Shown here piece by piece: positions 7,840 to 15,265 of a DNA stretch of 34,352 nt. The stretch is from Tissierellia bacterium (GTDB lineage: Bacteria; Bacillota; Clostridia; Tissierellales; Sedimentibacteraceae), in NCBI GenBank assembly GCA_012519555.1, contig JAAYPY010000125.1:1-34352 (forward strand). The letters run 5' to 3'. Position numbers and translations under genes: made by a program. The notes below the pieces were generated by a model. That model ran no database searches and was not told where the DNA came from. It was given only the letters and a program-made list of their open reading frames with translations. How positions within the stretch are numbered: the first letter of the stretch is position 1; every line of letters begins with the position of its first letter.

Positions 7840-8994
7840 ATGAAGAAAATTTTAACCATATTTTTTGTGTTTATTTTATTAAATATGATGGTTCTTCCAG
7901 CTTATGGAATCGAACCGGAGGATTTGCAATCCCGATCTGCAATCTTAATAAATGCAGATGATGGCAGGGTTTTGTTTGAAAAAAACGCTAATGATAAAAT
8001 GCAGCCAGCCAGCATTACAAAAATAATGCTCATGGTTTTGATTTCGGAAAGAATGCAAGATGGTCAAATAACATTGGACCAAGAAATGACTATATCGGAG
8101 AATGCTGCAGGTATGGGAGGAAGCCAAATATATTTGGAAGCATATGAAGTTCAAACTGTAGAAAACATGCTTAAAGCCATATCAATGCGCTCAGCCAATG
8201 ATGCATCGGTTGCCATGGCTGAATTTATGTACGGCTCAGAAGAAAGCTGTGTAAAAGCAATGAACGAAAGAGCCAAGGAATTAGGTATGAATGACACCAC
8301 TTTCACAAATGTTACAGGTCTGCCGGACCCGGAGCATCTTACTACTGCAAATGATATAGCCATAATGACCCGAGAACTGATAAAATATGATTATATGAAT
8401 GAATACATGCTTACATGGATGGATTCCGTTTATGTAGGTAAAGAAAAGGATTCAGAGCAGGTATTGGTAAACACAAACAGGCTGATAAACAATTACGACG
8501 GGCTTTTGGCAGGCAAGACAGGTTATACAAGCGAAGCGAAATATTGTTTATCGGCAGCAGCAAAAAGAAATGACACTAGATTAATTGCTGTCGTCCTTGG
8601 ATGCGACAACACAAAAATTCGTTTTAATGAGGTTTCAAAACTGTTGAACGAAGGGTTTGCCAATTATAAAAATATTATTTTCCATAAAAAAGGAGAGGTA
8701 ATTACTAGAACACCTGTATATTGCGGAAAAGAGGAGACAATTAACATAGTTTCAAAAGAAAACATCAACTATTTTACAGAAAGTAATTGCAAGGTTGAAG
8801 ATTTTAATTTAGAATATGTAATAGATGAAAATCTTAAAGCTCCTTTAACCATTGATACAAAAATAGGAAGAGCAATACTTTCTAAGGATGGTCAAGTTTT
8901 AGGAGAATTTGCATTATATCCGCAATCAAATATTGAAAAAGTAAATTTACTTAAATTTTATATAAAAAATGTTTTAAAAACTACCATAAGATAA
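7840..8994 (+). CDS. dacF: D-alanyl-D-alanine carboxypeptidase, DacF type
   Basis: Secreted low-molecular-weight penicillin-binding protein (family S11) that removes the terminal D-Ala from peptidoglycan stem peptides. A signal peptide occupies about residues 1-23 (cleavage near AYG-IEP). All three active-site motifs are intact: SxxK at S58-K61 (SITK), SxN at S118-N120 (SAN) and KTG at K226-G228. The C-terminal stretch (about 365-384) is amphipathic and basic, as in proteins of this family that associate with the membrane. AAGGAGG (7826-7832) is seven bases before the ATG. The forespore-type promoter and the placement after deoB support dacF rather than dacA or dacB. Only 13 bases separate it from scpA, so the two are probably co-transcribed. 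Confidence 0.92.
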   Translation: MKKILTIFFVFILLNMMVLPAYGIEPEDLQSRSAILINADDGRVLFEKNANDKMQPASITKIMLMVLISERMQDGQITLDQEMTISENAAGMGGSQIYLEAYEVQTVENMLKAISMRSANDASVAMAEFMYGSEESCVKAMNERAKELGMNDTTFTNVTGLPDPEHLTTANDIAIMTRELIKYDYMNEYMLTWMDSVYVGKEKDSEQVLVNTNRLINNYDGLLAGKTGYTSEAKYCLSAAAKRNDTRLIAVVLGCDNTKIRFNEVSKLLNEGFANYKNIIFHKKGEVITRTPVYCGKEETINIVSKENINYFTESNCKVEDFNLEYVIDENLKAPLTIDTKIGRAILSKDGQVLGEFALYPQSNIEKVNLLKFYIKNVLKTTIR

Positions 8995-9007
8995 GGAAGA
9001 CTTGAGA

Positions 9008-9736
9008 ATGGATTATTCCGTAAATATAAACGTGTTTCAGGGACCTTTTGAATTGTTATATCATCTTATTGAGAAAAAAGAAATTGATATTTATGATATA
9101 CCTATATCTGAAATAACAGATCAATATTTAGGGTACCTGGAAGAAATGATGCAATTCAATATGAATGTGGCAAGTGAATTTATATTTATGGCAGCGACCC
9201 TCATTGAAATAAAATCACAAATGCTTTTGCCCCAAAAAGAAAAAGAAGAAGACCCGAGACAGGATTTAGTAACTCAATTATTGGAATACAAAATATTTAA
9301 AGATGTATCTGAAGAATTGAAAAAATATGAGGATGAGAGCAGTTTCTATATTTCCAAGCCCAGAGAAGAAATAGCCTTAACTTCAGACACCAAGACAGAG
9401 CAGCTTTTTTTAAATGAAATTAATGTATATGAGCTCTACAATATATACATGTCATTGATAAGAAAACAAAATTTTAAAATTGTACCGGAAGAAAAGTTCA
9501 AATTATACAGAGAAAATTATCGTGTTAAGGACCTCATGGAAGAGCTGACAAAAAAAGTAAGGAAATTTCGGCAGGTTTCATTATTCAATACTTTCAAAGA
9601 AAAGAAAAGTATATCAAAAGAATATGTCATAACTTTGTTTTTAGCTGTATTAGAACTATCAAACAACAGGGGAATGAAAATATACCAGGATAATGTACAT
9701 GGAGATATAATTATTACATCACAGGAGAGAAAATGA
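9008..9736 (+). CDS. scpA: Segregation and condensation protein A
   Basis: Kleisin subunit that bridges the SMC dimer in bacterial condensin. The protein starts MDYSVNINVFQGPFELLYHLI, the standard ScpA N terminus that contacts the SMC neck. A C-terminal winged helix closes the protein (about 195-235). At 242 residues the size is normal. The ATG at 9008 is preferred over the in-frame TTG at 9002 because of its distance from AAGGA (8993-8997) and the fit to family N termini. Its last bases overlap the scpB start (ATGA, four bases), giving coupled translation of the two condensin partners. Confidence 0.95.
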   Translation: MDYSVNINVFQGPFELLYHLIEKKEIDIYDIPISEITDQYLGYLEEMMQFNMNVASEFIFMAATLIEIKSQMLLPQKEKEEDPRQDLVTQLLEYKIFKDVSEELKKYEDESSFYISKPREEIALTSDTKTEQLFLNEINVYELYNIYMSLIRKQNFKIVPEEKFKLYRENYRVKDLMEELTKKVRKFRQVSLFNTFKEKKSISKEYVITLFLAVLELSNNRGMKIYQDNVHGDIIITSQERK

Positions 9737-10278
9737 ATATAAAAAGTGTTTTGGAAAGCTTGATGTTTGCTTGGGGAGAGCCCCTAAGCATCAATGAAAT
9801 GTCAAAAATTTTAGAAATTCCTGCTAACAGATTAACGGCACTTTTAGATGAAATGATGGCTGAATTCCATGATAATGAAAACAGGGGTCTTCTAATACAA
9901 AAGTTTGGGAATTCCTATCAGCTGACTACCAAGAAGGAAAACTATGAATATATTCAGAGTCTTTTAGAAAGTACCGTAAATAAAAGCTTGTCTACCGCGG
10001 CGATGGAAACACTGTCAATAATTGCATATAAACAGCCGGTTACAAAGGTGGAAATAGAGAGAATACGTGGAGTTAAATGCTCACAAGTAGTAAAGGGACT
10101 TCTTGACAAGGGGCTGATTAAAGAAGTAGGAAGGCTTGATAAGCCCGGAAGGCCTGTGATTTTTTCAACAACAGATGAATTTTTAAGACATTTCGGTTTA
10201 AGCTCCATCAATGAGTTACCCTCAATCGAAAGTGAGAAAGATGACAATGAGACGGAGTCGCTGTCTATAGATGCATAA
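9733..10278 (+). CDS. scpB: Segregation and condensation protein B
   Basis: Dimeric tandem winged-helix protein that binds ScpA in the SMC-ScpAB condensin. It is 181 residues long, with the hallmark segment ETLSIIAYKQPVTKVEIERI and, further on, GLIKEVGRLDKPGRP, which identify ScpB clearly. The C-terminal tail from about residue 160 is acidic and probably disordered. The ATG at 9733 overlaps the scpA stop by four bases, with GGAGAG just before it. Confidence 0.96.
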   Translation: MNIKSVLESLMFAWGEPLSINEMSKILEIPANRLTALLDEMMAEFHDNENRGLLIQKFGNSYQLTTKKENYEYIQSLLESTVNKSLSTAAMETLSIIAYKQPVTKVEIERIRGVKCSQVVKGLLDKGLIKEVGRLDKPGRPVIFSTTDEFLRHFGLSSINELPSIESEKDDNETESLSIDA

Positions 10279-10305
10279 TATGTGTAATAAGGTCAGGGGT
10301 TTCTG

Positions 10306-10337
10306 TCACAAAATGTGAGGGCGGCTTAGTGTCGCCC
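10306..10337. repeat. Two adjacent short inverted repeats after scpB
   Basis: TCACA-AAA-TGTGA (10306-10318) is followed directly by GGGCGGC-TTAGT-GTCGCCC (10319-10337), a 7-bp stem with one G-T pair. No T-run follows, so this is not a standard terminator. It may be a transcript-stabilising or processing structure between scpB and the downstream genes. Confidence 0.45.
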
Positions 10338-10388
10338 CATAAACATAAGGGTGAATAGGATTATATATCCAAGGAGTAATGTTATAAT

Positions 10389-10763
10389 ATGAAAATATTG
10401 ATAGTTCTTACGGGGGGACTGTTTTTTTTATATATGAATTTCAAGTGCATGATTAAAATAAATATTACTTTTTCTTTTCTCTGTGTTTATTTTTATATAA
10501 TTATTTTTCGAAAAAAACATAAATATGAAAGAAAAATAAATTATTATGCTGTCAAAAAAGCAATTGACAAGTATAAAGCTCCGGAAGTAAGAAGTAAAAC
10601 TAAAAATAATCTAAAATATCTAAAACATATAAAACAGCTATATAATATATTTTATATAAAAGATATTTTTTTCTATCCTGAATGCATATTGGGAAAACAA
10701 TCCTTAGCTCTTGAATTTGTGGTAGTAAACAGAATGTTTAAAAAATCACTGCTCAACGGATAA
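10389..10763 (+). CDS. Small membrane-anchored protein of unknown function
   Basis: A 124-residue protein with one or two N-terminal hydrophobic segments (about residues 3-18 and 24-41), then a Lys- and Tyr-rich region (about 43-85) and no recognisable catalytic motif. The nearest ribosome binding site, AAGGAG (10371-10376), is 12 bases before the ATG, which is long, and a TATAAT sequence lies directly before the start, so the true start is uncertain. In many clostridia the slot between scpB and a GerW-type gene holds a DUF2953 protein of about 200 residues. This one is shorter and I cannot see the usual conserved C-terminal features, so it may be an eroded or unrelated occupant. Reality as a gene is likely but not certain. 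Confidence 0.5.
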   Translation: MKILIVLTGGLFFLYMNFKCMIKINITFSFLCVYFYIIIFRKKHKYERKINYYAVKKAIDKYKAPEVRSKTKNNLKYLKHIKQLYNIFYIKDIFFYPECILGKQSLALEFVVVNRMFKKSLLNG

Positions 10764-10827
10764 TCATGTTATAAATTTCTTTTATAAGGGCATAATTATA
10801 TTAATTTCCAAAAAGAAAGGGGATAAG

Positions 10828-11208
10828 ATGAGCAGGGACATAGAAAGCATAATAAAAACTACTTTAGAAAATATTAATAATTTAACGGAAAATGAAAAAC
10901 TTATAAGCAGCAAAATATCATATGACAATACAAATTACTTGGCAATATCAAAGCTTAATATGAACTTTATTATAGGAGGCAGCGATATAGACAAAAAATT
11001 CCGTACTCTTGATTTGAAACCCTTTGCGGGAGCAGCATATGTTAATCTGCAATTAAATCCGCAAATTCTTATTTATGAAACACCGGATAATGATGTCAGG
11101 ACCATTAATATTAACAATGAAACAACAACAGGAGATCTAACTTCATCCATAATGAGCATCATGTCATTCATAAAAGAAGTAAGGGAGAAAAAGGATTGTG
11201 ATATTTAA
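10828..11208 (+). CDS. GerW/YtfJ-family sporulation protein, short and divergent
   Basis: Related to B. subtilis YtfJ (GerW), a forespore-expressed protein needed for efficient germination. The N terminus (SRDIESIIKTTLENI) and the core pattern SKLNMNFIIGGSD followed by PFAGAAYVNLQLNP correspond to the family's SKVSFGFGAGGS and PFGGGSGAGV-type strands, but several glycines are replaced. At 126 residues it is shorter than YtfJ (about 150). A good site (GAAAGGGG, from about 10813) precedes the ATG. The last 11 bases overlap the next gene. Position between scpB and a carboxypeptidase gene is the usual clostridial setting. Confidence 0.7.
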   Translation: MSRDIESIIKTTLENINNLTENEKLISSKISYDNTNYLAISKLNMNFIIGGSDIDKKFRTLDLKPFAGAAYVNLQLNPQILIYETPDNDVRTININNETTTGDLTSSIMSIMSFIKEVREKKDCDI

Positions 11209-12232
11209 TAGAATAATTTCTTTATTAATAATAATATTAATATTTGCGTGTCAGTTTACACAAATCGAAGCAATGCCGGGAGTCTCGGCACAAGCATACA
11301 TAGTTATAGATGCAAAATCAGGAAGAATTATAAAATCTCATAATGCAAACACAAAGCTGCCTATTGCAAGCACAACCAAAATAATGACTGTAATTCTTGC
11401 AATTGAAACAATCGAAAACCTAAACCAAAAAATAGAGGTGCCGCCTGAATGCTCCGGCATAGAGGGCTCAAGCATATATTTAAAACCTAAGCAAAAAGTT
11501 TCTGTAATTGATTTGTTATACGGAACCATGCTTCGCTCGGGAAATGACGCAGCAGCAACATTAGCAAAATTTGCCGGCAGAAATGATCCTGAAGGCTTCA
11601 TATCAATGATGAATGAAAAGGCCAAAGAATTAGGTGCAAGAAACACAAATTTTGAAAATGCCAGCGGTCTTCATAATGATAATCATTATTCAACAGCTTA
11701 CGACCTTGCGCTTATAAGTGCATACGCAATGAAAAATGAAATATTCAGAAAAATTGCCGCGACTGAAAAATATAAAACTGAAAGTATGAACAATGTCTTT
11801 TACAATAAAAACAAAGTTGTATATCAATATAAATATGGTACGGGAATCAAAATAGGATATACAAAGGCAGCCGGCAGATGCTTAGTTGCGTCAGCAGAGA
11901 AGGACGGTACTGAAATTATAGCAGTTCTTCTCAATGACAACAGTTGGTTTAATGACAGTTATCAAATTTTTGACTGGGCATTTGAAAACTATAAGACCTA
12001 CAGTATAGTTGAAAAGGGGCAGTTTGTAAAATATACTCCGGAAAAAAATCCCGTCTTTATCGATGACAGTTTTAGATGTGCATTGACTGATAAAGAAATA
12101 CAACAAATTCGTTTTGAAGCAATAATTGAACCGGAACATATGTCAAGTGATTCTGAAACCAAAATATGCGGTAGTTACAACATATTTCTGGGAAAGAACA
12201 GACTTCATACAGGAACACTAATAATGAAATAA
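11198..12232 (+). CDS. D-alanyl-D-alanine carboxypeptidase family protein with altered KTG box
   Basis: Second S11-family penicillin-binding protein of the window, 344 residues, with a GTG start overlapping the preceding gene by 11 bases. A signal peptide covers about residues 1-26 (after ...FTQIEA). SxxK is S58-K61 (STTK) and SxN is S114-N116 (SGN). The third motif, normally KTG, reads KIG (K218-I219-G220, within GIKIGYTKAAGRC). The Thr of KTG helps bind the substrate carboxylate, so activity or specificity may be changed. The C-terminal beta-rich domain (about 260-340) is present. In clostridia a DacB-like gene, involved in spore cortex structure in B. subtilis, commonly precedes rluB. Function here is inferred from family and place. 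Confidence 0.85.
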   Translation: MIFNRIISLLIIILIFACQFTQIEAMPGVSAQAYIVIDAKSGRIIKSHNANTKLPIASTTKIMTVILAIETIENLNQKIEVPPECSGIEGSSIYLKPKQKVSVIDLLYGTMLRSGNDAAATLAKFAGRNDPEGFISMMNEKAKELGARNTNFENASGLHNDNHYSTAYDLALISAYAMKNEIFRKIAATEKYKTESMNNVFYNKNKVVYQYKYGTGIKIGYTKAAGRCLVASAEKDGTEIIAVLLNDNSWFNDSYQIFDWAFENYKTYSIVEKGQFVKYTPEKNPVFIDDSFRCALTDKEIQQIRFEAIIEPEHMSSDSETKICGSYNIFLGKNRLHTGTLIMK

Positions 12233-12258
12233 AACTCGCTTTGCGGGTTTTATTTTTG
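12231..12258 (+). terminator. Rho-independent terminator after the second carboxypeptidase gene
   Basis: AAAACTCGC (12231-12239) and GCGGGTTTT (12243-12251) form a nine-base stem with one T-G wobble and a TTT loop, followed by a T-rich tract (to 12258). The 5' arm begins in the stop codon. Confidence 0.8.
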
Positions 12259-12260
12259 CT

Positions 12261-12275
12261 ATCACTCAGGGTGAT
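12261..12275. repeat. Short inverted repeat upstream of the rluB promoter
   Basis: ATCAC-TCAGG-GTGAT, a perfect 5-bp inverted repeat ending 17 bases before the -35. It could be a protein-binding site or chance. Confidence 0.25.
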
Positions 12276-12292
12276 ATTAAGGGGTTTATTAA

Positions 12293-12321
12293 TTTACAAA
12301 TCTATATGTTTATACTATAAT
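12293..12321 (+). promoter_or_regulatory. SigA-type promoter of rluB
   Basis: TTTACA (12293-12298), a 17-base spacer and a perfect TATAAT (12316-12321). The strong ribosome binding site AAGGAGGTGA follows almost immediately (12325-12334), so the untranslated leader is very short. Confidence 0.7.
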
Positions 12322-12343
12322 TATAAGGAGGTGAAGATTTCCT

Positions 12344-13054
12344 ATGGCTGAAGAAAGACTGCAAAAGTATATTGCACGGTGCGGAATAGCTTCAAGAAGA
12401 AAAGCTGAAGAAATGATTTTGCAAGGAAAGGTAAAAGTTAACGGAAGAATTGTAAGAGAGCTTGGAAGCAAGATTATTCCCGGAAAAGATGTGGTAACCG
12501 TAAACAATAAAAGAATATATGAAAAAGAAAAATATATTTATATAAAGCTATATAAGCCTGAAGGATATGTAACCACTGTCAAGGATCAGTTTAATCGCAA
12601 GACAGTTATTGATTTAATCAGTATTAAAGAAAGAATTTATCCCGTAGGCAGGTTAGATTACGATACTTCAGGATTATTGCTGTTAACAGATGACGGAGAC
12701 CTTGCAAACAAATTAATGCACCCTAAATACCGCATATATAAAACTTATAATGCAGAAATTAAAGGCAGTTTAAGCAATGATTCCATAAATTTATTAAGAA
12801 CCGGCCTATTAATTGATGGTTATAAAACTGCTCCTGCCAAGGTAAAACTTTTAAAGCAATCCCAAAATAATTCTTATGTAGAAATAAGCATACATGAGGG
12901 TAAAAACAGACAGGTAAGAAAAATGTTCGAAGCAGTTGGTCATAAAGTCGTTAAATTAAAAAGAATATCCTTTGGAAATATTGTCTTAGGTAATATGAAA
13001 CCGGGAGAATGGAAATATTTAACTGATGAGGAAGTAAGATTTATAAAGGAGTAA
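12344..13054 (+). CDS. rluB: 23S rRNA pseudouridine synthase, RluB/RsuA family
   Basis: Isomerises a specific uridine of 23S rRNA to pseudouridine. The N-terminal S4 RNA-binding domain (residues 3-50, RLQKYIARCGIASRRKAEE) is followed by the catalytic domain with GRLDYDTSGLLLLTDDGDLA, whose D105 is the catalytic aspartate. HEGKNRQVRKMF near residue 185 is the conserved closing motif. At 236 residues the size is typical. It ends two bases before the mnmM start, so the two form one unit. Confidence 0.94.
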   Translation: MAEERLQKYIARCGIASRRKAEEMILQGKVKVNGRIVRELGSKIIPGKDVVTVNNKRIYEKEKYIYIKLYKPEGYVTTVKDQFNRKTVIDLISIKERIYPVGRLDYDTSGLLLLTDDGDLANKLMHPKYRIYKTYNAEIKGSLSNDSINLLRTGLLIDGYKTAPAKVKLLKQSQNNSYVEISIHEGKNRQVRKMFEAVGHKVVKLKRISFGNIVLGNMKPGEWKYLTDEEVRFIKE

Positions 13055-13056
13055 CA

Positions 13057-13659
13057 ATGTATAAGAAGTACGGTCAAATTGCAGAAATGGTACATTTTCT
13101 CATAAAGGGAAGCTATGAAGGAAAGGATAATTTGAATTTCCTTGACTTAACATGCGGAAATGGATTCGATACATTATTTTTAAGCAATTTAGCAGGAGCA
13201 AAAGGCAAGGTGACAGCTTTAGACATACAGGTTGCGGCAGTGGAGAGGACTATAAAACTGCTTAAAGAAAACAGTGAATTTAATAATTACACTATAATAA
13301 AGGACAGTCATGAATTTGTTGAAAAGTATATAACAGAAAAAATCGATGCTGCAGTATATAACTTAGGATATCTCCCCAAGTCCAACAAAGAAATTATTAC
13401 AAAACCGGAATCAACAATCTCCTCCATAAATTCACTATTACCATACTTAAAGGATTCAGGCAGAATCTATATTACTTCATATATAACTCACGATAAGGGA
13501 TATGAAATTAATAAATTATCCGACTATTTAACCGGCTTAAACAAAAAAGAATACAATGTAATTCTTATAGATGTTCTAAATAAAGATAATACACCTCCTA
13601 AATTGTTTATTATTGAAAAAAACAATAATACTCTTATGACGCAACCCTATCCCTTATAA
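13057..13659 (+). CDS. mnmM: tRNA (mnm5s2U34) methyltransferase MnmM (YtqB family)
   Basis: SAM-dependent methyltransferase of the YtqB family, shown in Gram-positive bacteria to carry out the last methylation of 5-methylaminomethyl-2-thiouridine at the tRNA wobble position. The SAM-binding loop reads FLDLTCGNGFDT (about residues 28-39), with ALDIQ at the end of strand 2. The family signature NLGYLPKSNKEIITKPEST (from about 107) is clear. Older annotations call the family a putative rRNA methylase. Length 200 residues. It follows rluB by two bases, so both RNA-modifying enzymes are co-translated. Confidence 0.88.
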   Translation: MYKKYGQIAEMVHFLIKGSYEGKDNLNFLDLTCGNGFDTLFLSNLAGAKGKVTALDIQVAAVERTIKLLKENSEFNNYTIIKDSHEFVEKYITEKIDAAVYNLGYLPKSNKEIITKPESTISSINSLLPYLKDSGRIYITSYITHDKGYEINKLSDYLTGLNKKEYNVILIDVLNKDNTPPKLFIIEKNNNTLMTQPYPL

Positions 13660-13689
13660 CCCATGTCATATGATACTGAATGTGAGCAT

Positions 13690-13807
13690 CTTGCATATTT
13701 TTATTTTATCTTTCATTTATGCATATTAAATACGTTTTCCCTCAAAAAACTTGCATAGATTGAAATAAAACTTGCAAATTATATTATTAATTGATATATT
13801 TCTTGCA
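13690..13807 (+). repeat. Four CTTGCA direct repeats upstream of the kor operon
   Basis: CTTGCA occurs at 13690, 13750, 13771 and 13802, each followed by TA or AA. The last three starts are 21 and 31 bases apart, close to two and three DNA turns, and the last overlaps the -35 element. This looks like binding sites on one face of the helix for a regulator of the kor operon, possibly the RpiR-type protein encoded at its end. The binding protein is inferred, not shown. Confidence 0.45.
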
Positions 13808-13830
13808 AAATTCTCCAAATATGATATAAT
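13803..13830 (+). promoter_or_regulatory. Extended -10 promoter of the kor operon
   Basis: TTGCAA (13803-13808), a 16-base spacer and TATAAT (13825-13830) with an upstream TG (TGATATAAT). The expected transcript start near 13837 leaves a leader of about 90 bases. Confidence 0.7.
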
Positions 13831-13903
13831 GAATACAATCAATGAAGCAAAGACTTCATCTTTGCATTTATGTATTCATTGTATCGGTGTGAAGCAAGCC
13901 GAT
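13828..13903. promoter_or_regulatory. Nested inverted repeats in the kor promoter/leader
   Basis: AATGAATACA (13828-13837), overlapping the -10, is a perfect inverted repeat of 13871-13880. Inside it GCAAAGA (13847-13853) pairs with TCTTTGC (13859-13865). In the transcript CAATGAA (13840-13846) can instead stack below that stem by pairing with TTCATTG (13875-13881). A further small pair is ATCGG (13883-13887) with CCGAT (13899-13903). These mutually exclusive pairings suggest an operator, a regulatory leader, or both. It matches no riboswitch class I know, and there is no terminator-like T-run. Confidence 0.45.
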
Positions 13904-13928
13904 TTTGGCAAGTAAATGGAGGATTTAG

Positions 13929-14126
13929 ATGGCTGATGAAAAGCTTCTCTTACAAAATATACCATGGTGCAAGGGATGTGGTGTATGCGTTGGTTTTTGT
14001 CCTACAAAAGTTCTAAAAATAAAAAATGGCAAATGTGTTATTGCAAATAGTGATAAATGTATATTTTGCGGTCAGTGCGAACTGAGATGTCCGGACAATG
14101 CTATTTATATCGGAGGTAAGAAATGA
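13929..14126 (+). CDS. korD: 2-oxoacid:ferredoxin oxidoreductase, ferredoxin-type delta subunit
   Basis: A 65-residue iron-sulfur protein with two complete CxxCxxCxxxCP motifs (C14/C17/C20/C24 and C44/C47/C50/C54), binding two [4Fe-4S] clusters. It passes electrons from the oxidoreductase core to external ferredoxin. GGAGGA (13918-13923) sits five bases before the ATG. It overlaps the alpha-subunit gene by four bases (ATGA), so it is a dedicated subunit rather than a free ferredoxin. Confidence 0.93.
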   Translation: MADEKLLLQNIPWCKGCGVCVGFCPTKVLKIKNGKCVIANSDKCIFCGQCELRCPDNAIYIGGKK

Positions 14127-15265
14127 ATGACAAAGGATATGCATTAGTTCAGGGAAATGAAGCATGTGTTGAAGGAGCATTAGCTGCCGGTATGAGATTC
14201 TTTGCCGGTTACCCTATAACACCTTCTACGGAAATAGCCGAGATTTCTTCACAAAAGCTGCCAAAGCTTGGAGGAAAATTTATACAGATGGAAGATGAGC
14301 TTGCAAGCATGGCCGCCATAATAGGAGCATCACTTGCAGGGATAAAATCAATGACTGCAACTAGCGGACCCGGATTTTCCTTAATGCAGGAAAATATCGG
14401 ATATGCAGCTATTACAGAAGTACCATGTGTAATTGTAAACGTACAAAGAGGAGGACCCAGTACAGGGCTTCCAACATCTCCTGCCCAAGGTGATGTAATG
14501 CAGGCAAAGTGGGGAACACATGGAGATCATCCGGCTATAGCCTTGACACCTAATTCTGTTCAAGAAACTTTTGAATATACTGTCAAAGCATTTAACTTGG
14601 CTGAAAAATACAGAACTCCCGTTATTCTCCTGATGGATGAAATAGTAGGTCATATGAGAGAAAAAATGGCTTTTAAAAACATTTCTGAAATAGAAATAAT
14701 AAACAGGAAAAAGCCGGCATGTAAGCCTGAAGATTATGTTGCTTATAAACCTGATAAAGATATGATACCTCCGATGGCATCATTCGGTGAAGGATACAGA
14801 TACCATGTAACGGGGTTAACTCATGATGAAACAGGTTTTCCCACAAACAGCAATGAGGTATCTGAAAAATTAATTAAAAGAATAGTTGATAAAGTAGAAA
14901 AGAACATTGATGATTTTTCATATTTTGAAGAATATAAATTAGAAGATGCTGAAATTGTCATAATTGCATACGGAGGAGTATCGAGATCAGCTAAAAGTGC
15001 CGTAGATGAACTTAGAAAACAGAATATTAAAGCCGGTTTATTCAGACCAATTACTATTTGGCCATTATTGGAAAAACAAATAAACAAGGTTTCTTTACAT
15101 GCAAAGGAAATATATGTGGCGGAAATGAATTTGGGACAGTATTCATTGGAAGTAGAGAGGGCTGCATGTAAAAATTGCAGAGTAAAAAAAATTAACAAAG
15201 TAAATGGCGAATTAATCACTCCTGAAGAAATCATAGAAGCGATAGGAGGCAACTATGAACTGTAG
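14123..15265 (+). CDS. korA: 2-oxoacid:ferredoxin oxidoreductase alpha subunit
   Basis: Alpha subunit of the thiamine-diphosphate enzyme that oxidatively decarboxylates a 2-oxoacid to acyl-CoA while reducing ferredoxin. The N-terminal segment GNEACVEGALAAGMRFF and GYPITPSTEIAE is diagnostic of the pyrimidine-binding domain, and ATSGPGFSLM (about residue 75) is conserved. The substrate (2-oxoglutarate, or branched-chain or other 2-oxoacids) cannot be settled by eye; kor is the usual name for this four-gene arrangement. Length 380 residues. It overlaps korD by four bases and korB by 11. Confidence 0.9.
   Translation: MNDKGYALVQGNEACVEGALAAGMRFFAGYPITPSTEIAEISSQKLPKLGGKFIQMEDELASMAAIIGASLAGIKSMTATSGPGFSLMQENIGYAAITEVPCVIVNVQRGGPSTGLPTSPAQGDVMQAKWGTHGDHPAIALTPNSVQETFEYTVKAFNLAEKYRTPVILLMDEIVGHMREKMAFKNISEIEIINRKKPACKPEDYVAYKPDKDMIPPMASFGEGYRYHVTGLTHDETGFPTNSNEVSEKLIKRIVDKVEKNIDDFSYFEEYKLEDAEIVIIAYGGVSRSAKSAVDELRKQNIKAGLFRPITIWPLLEKQINKVSLHAKEIYVAEMNLGQYSLEVERAACKNCRVKKINKVNGELITPEEIIEAIGGNYEL

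Noticed and set aside
10306-10318. TCACA-AAA-TGTGA read as a CRP-type operator
   Set aside because: CRP sites are TGTGA-N6-TCACA; here the half-sites are in the opposite order with a three-base spacer.
10790-10794. GCATA, a perfect SigF/SigG -35, upstream of the GerW-like gene
   Set aside because: No GGHNANNHT element lies at 14-15 bases; the only GG downstream is the ribosome binding site.
13838-13928. A known riboswitch class in the kor leader
   Set aside because: No conserved core of a class I can recall (for example T-box, SAM, lysine, glycine, c-di-GMP) is visible, so it is reported only as a structured leader.
14821-15252. A 143-codon minus-strand open frame opposite korA
   Set aside because: korA is well supported over the same bases; the reverse frame has no motif or start signal.
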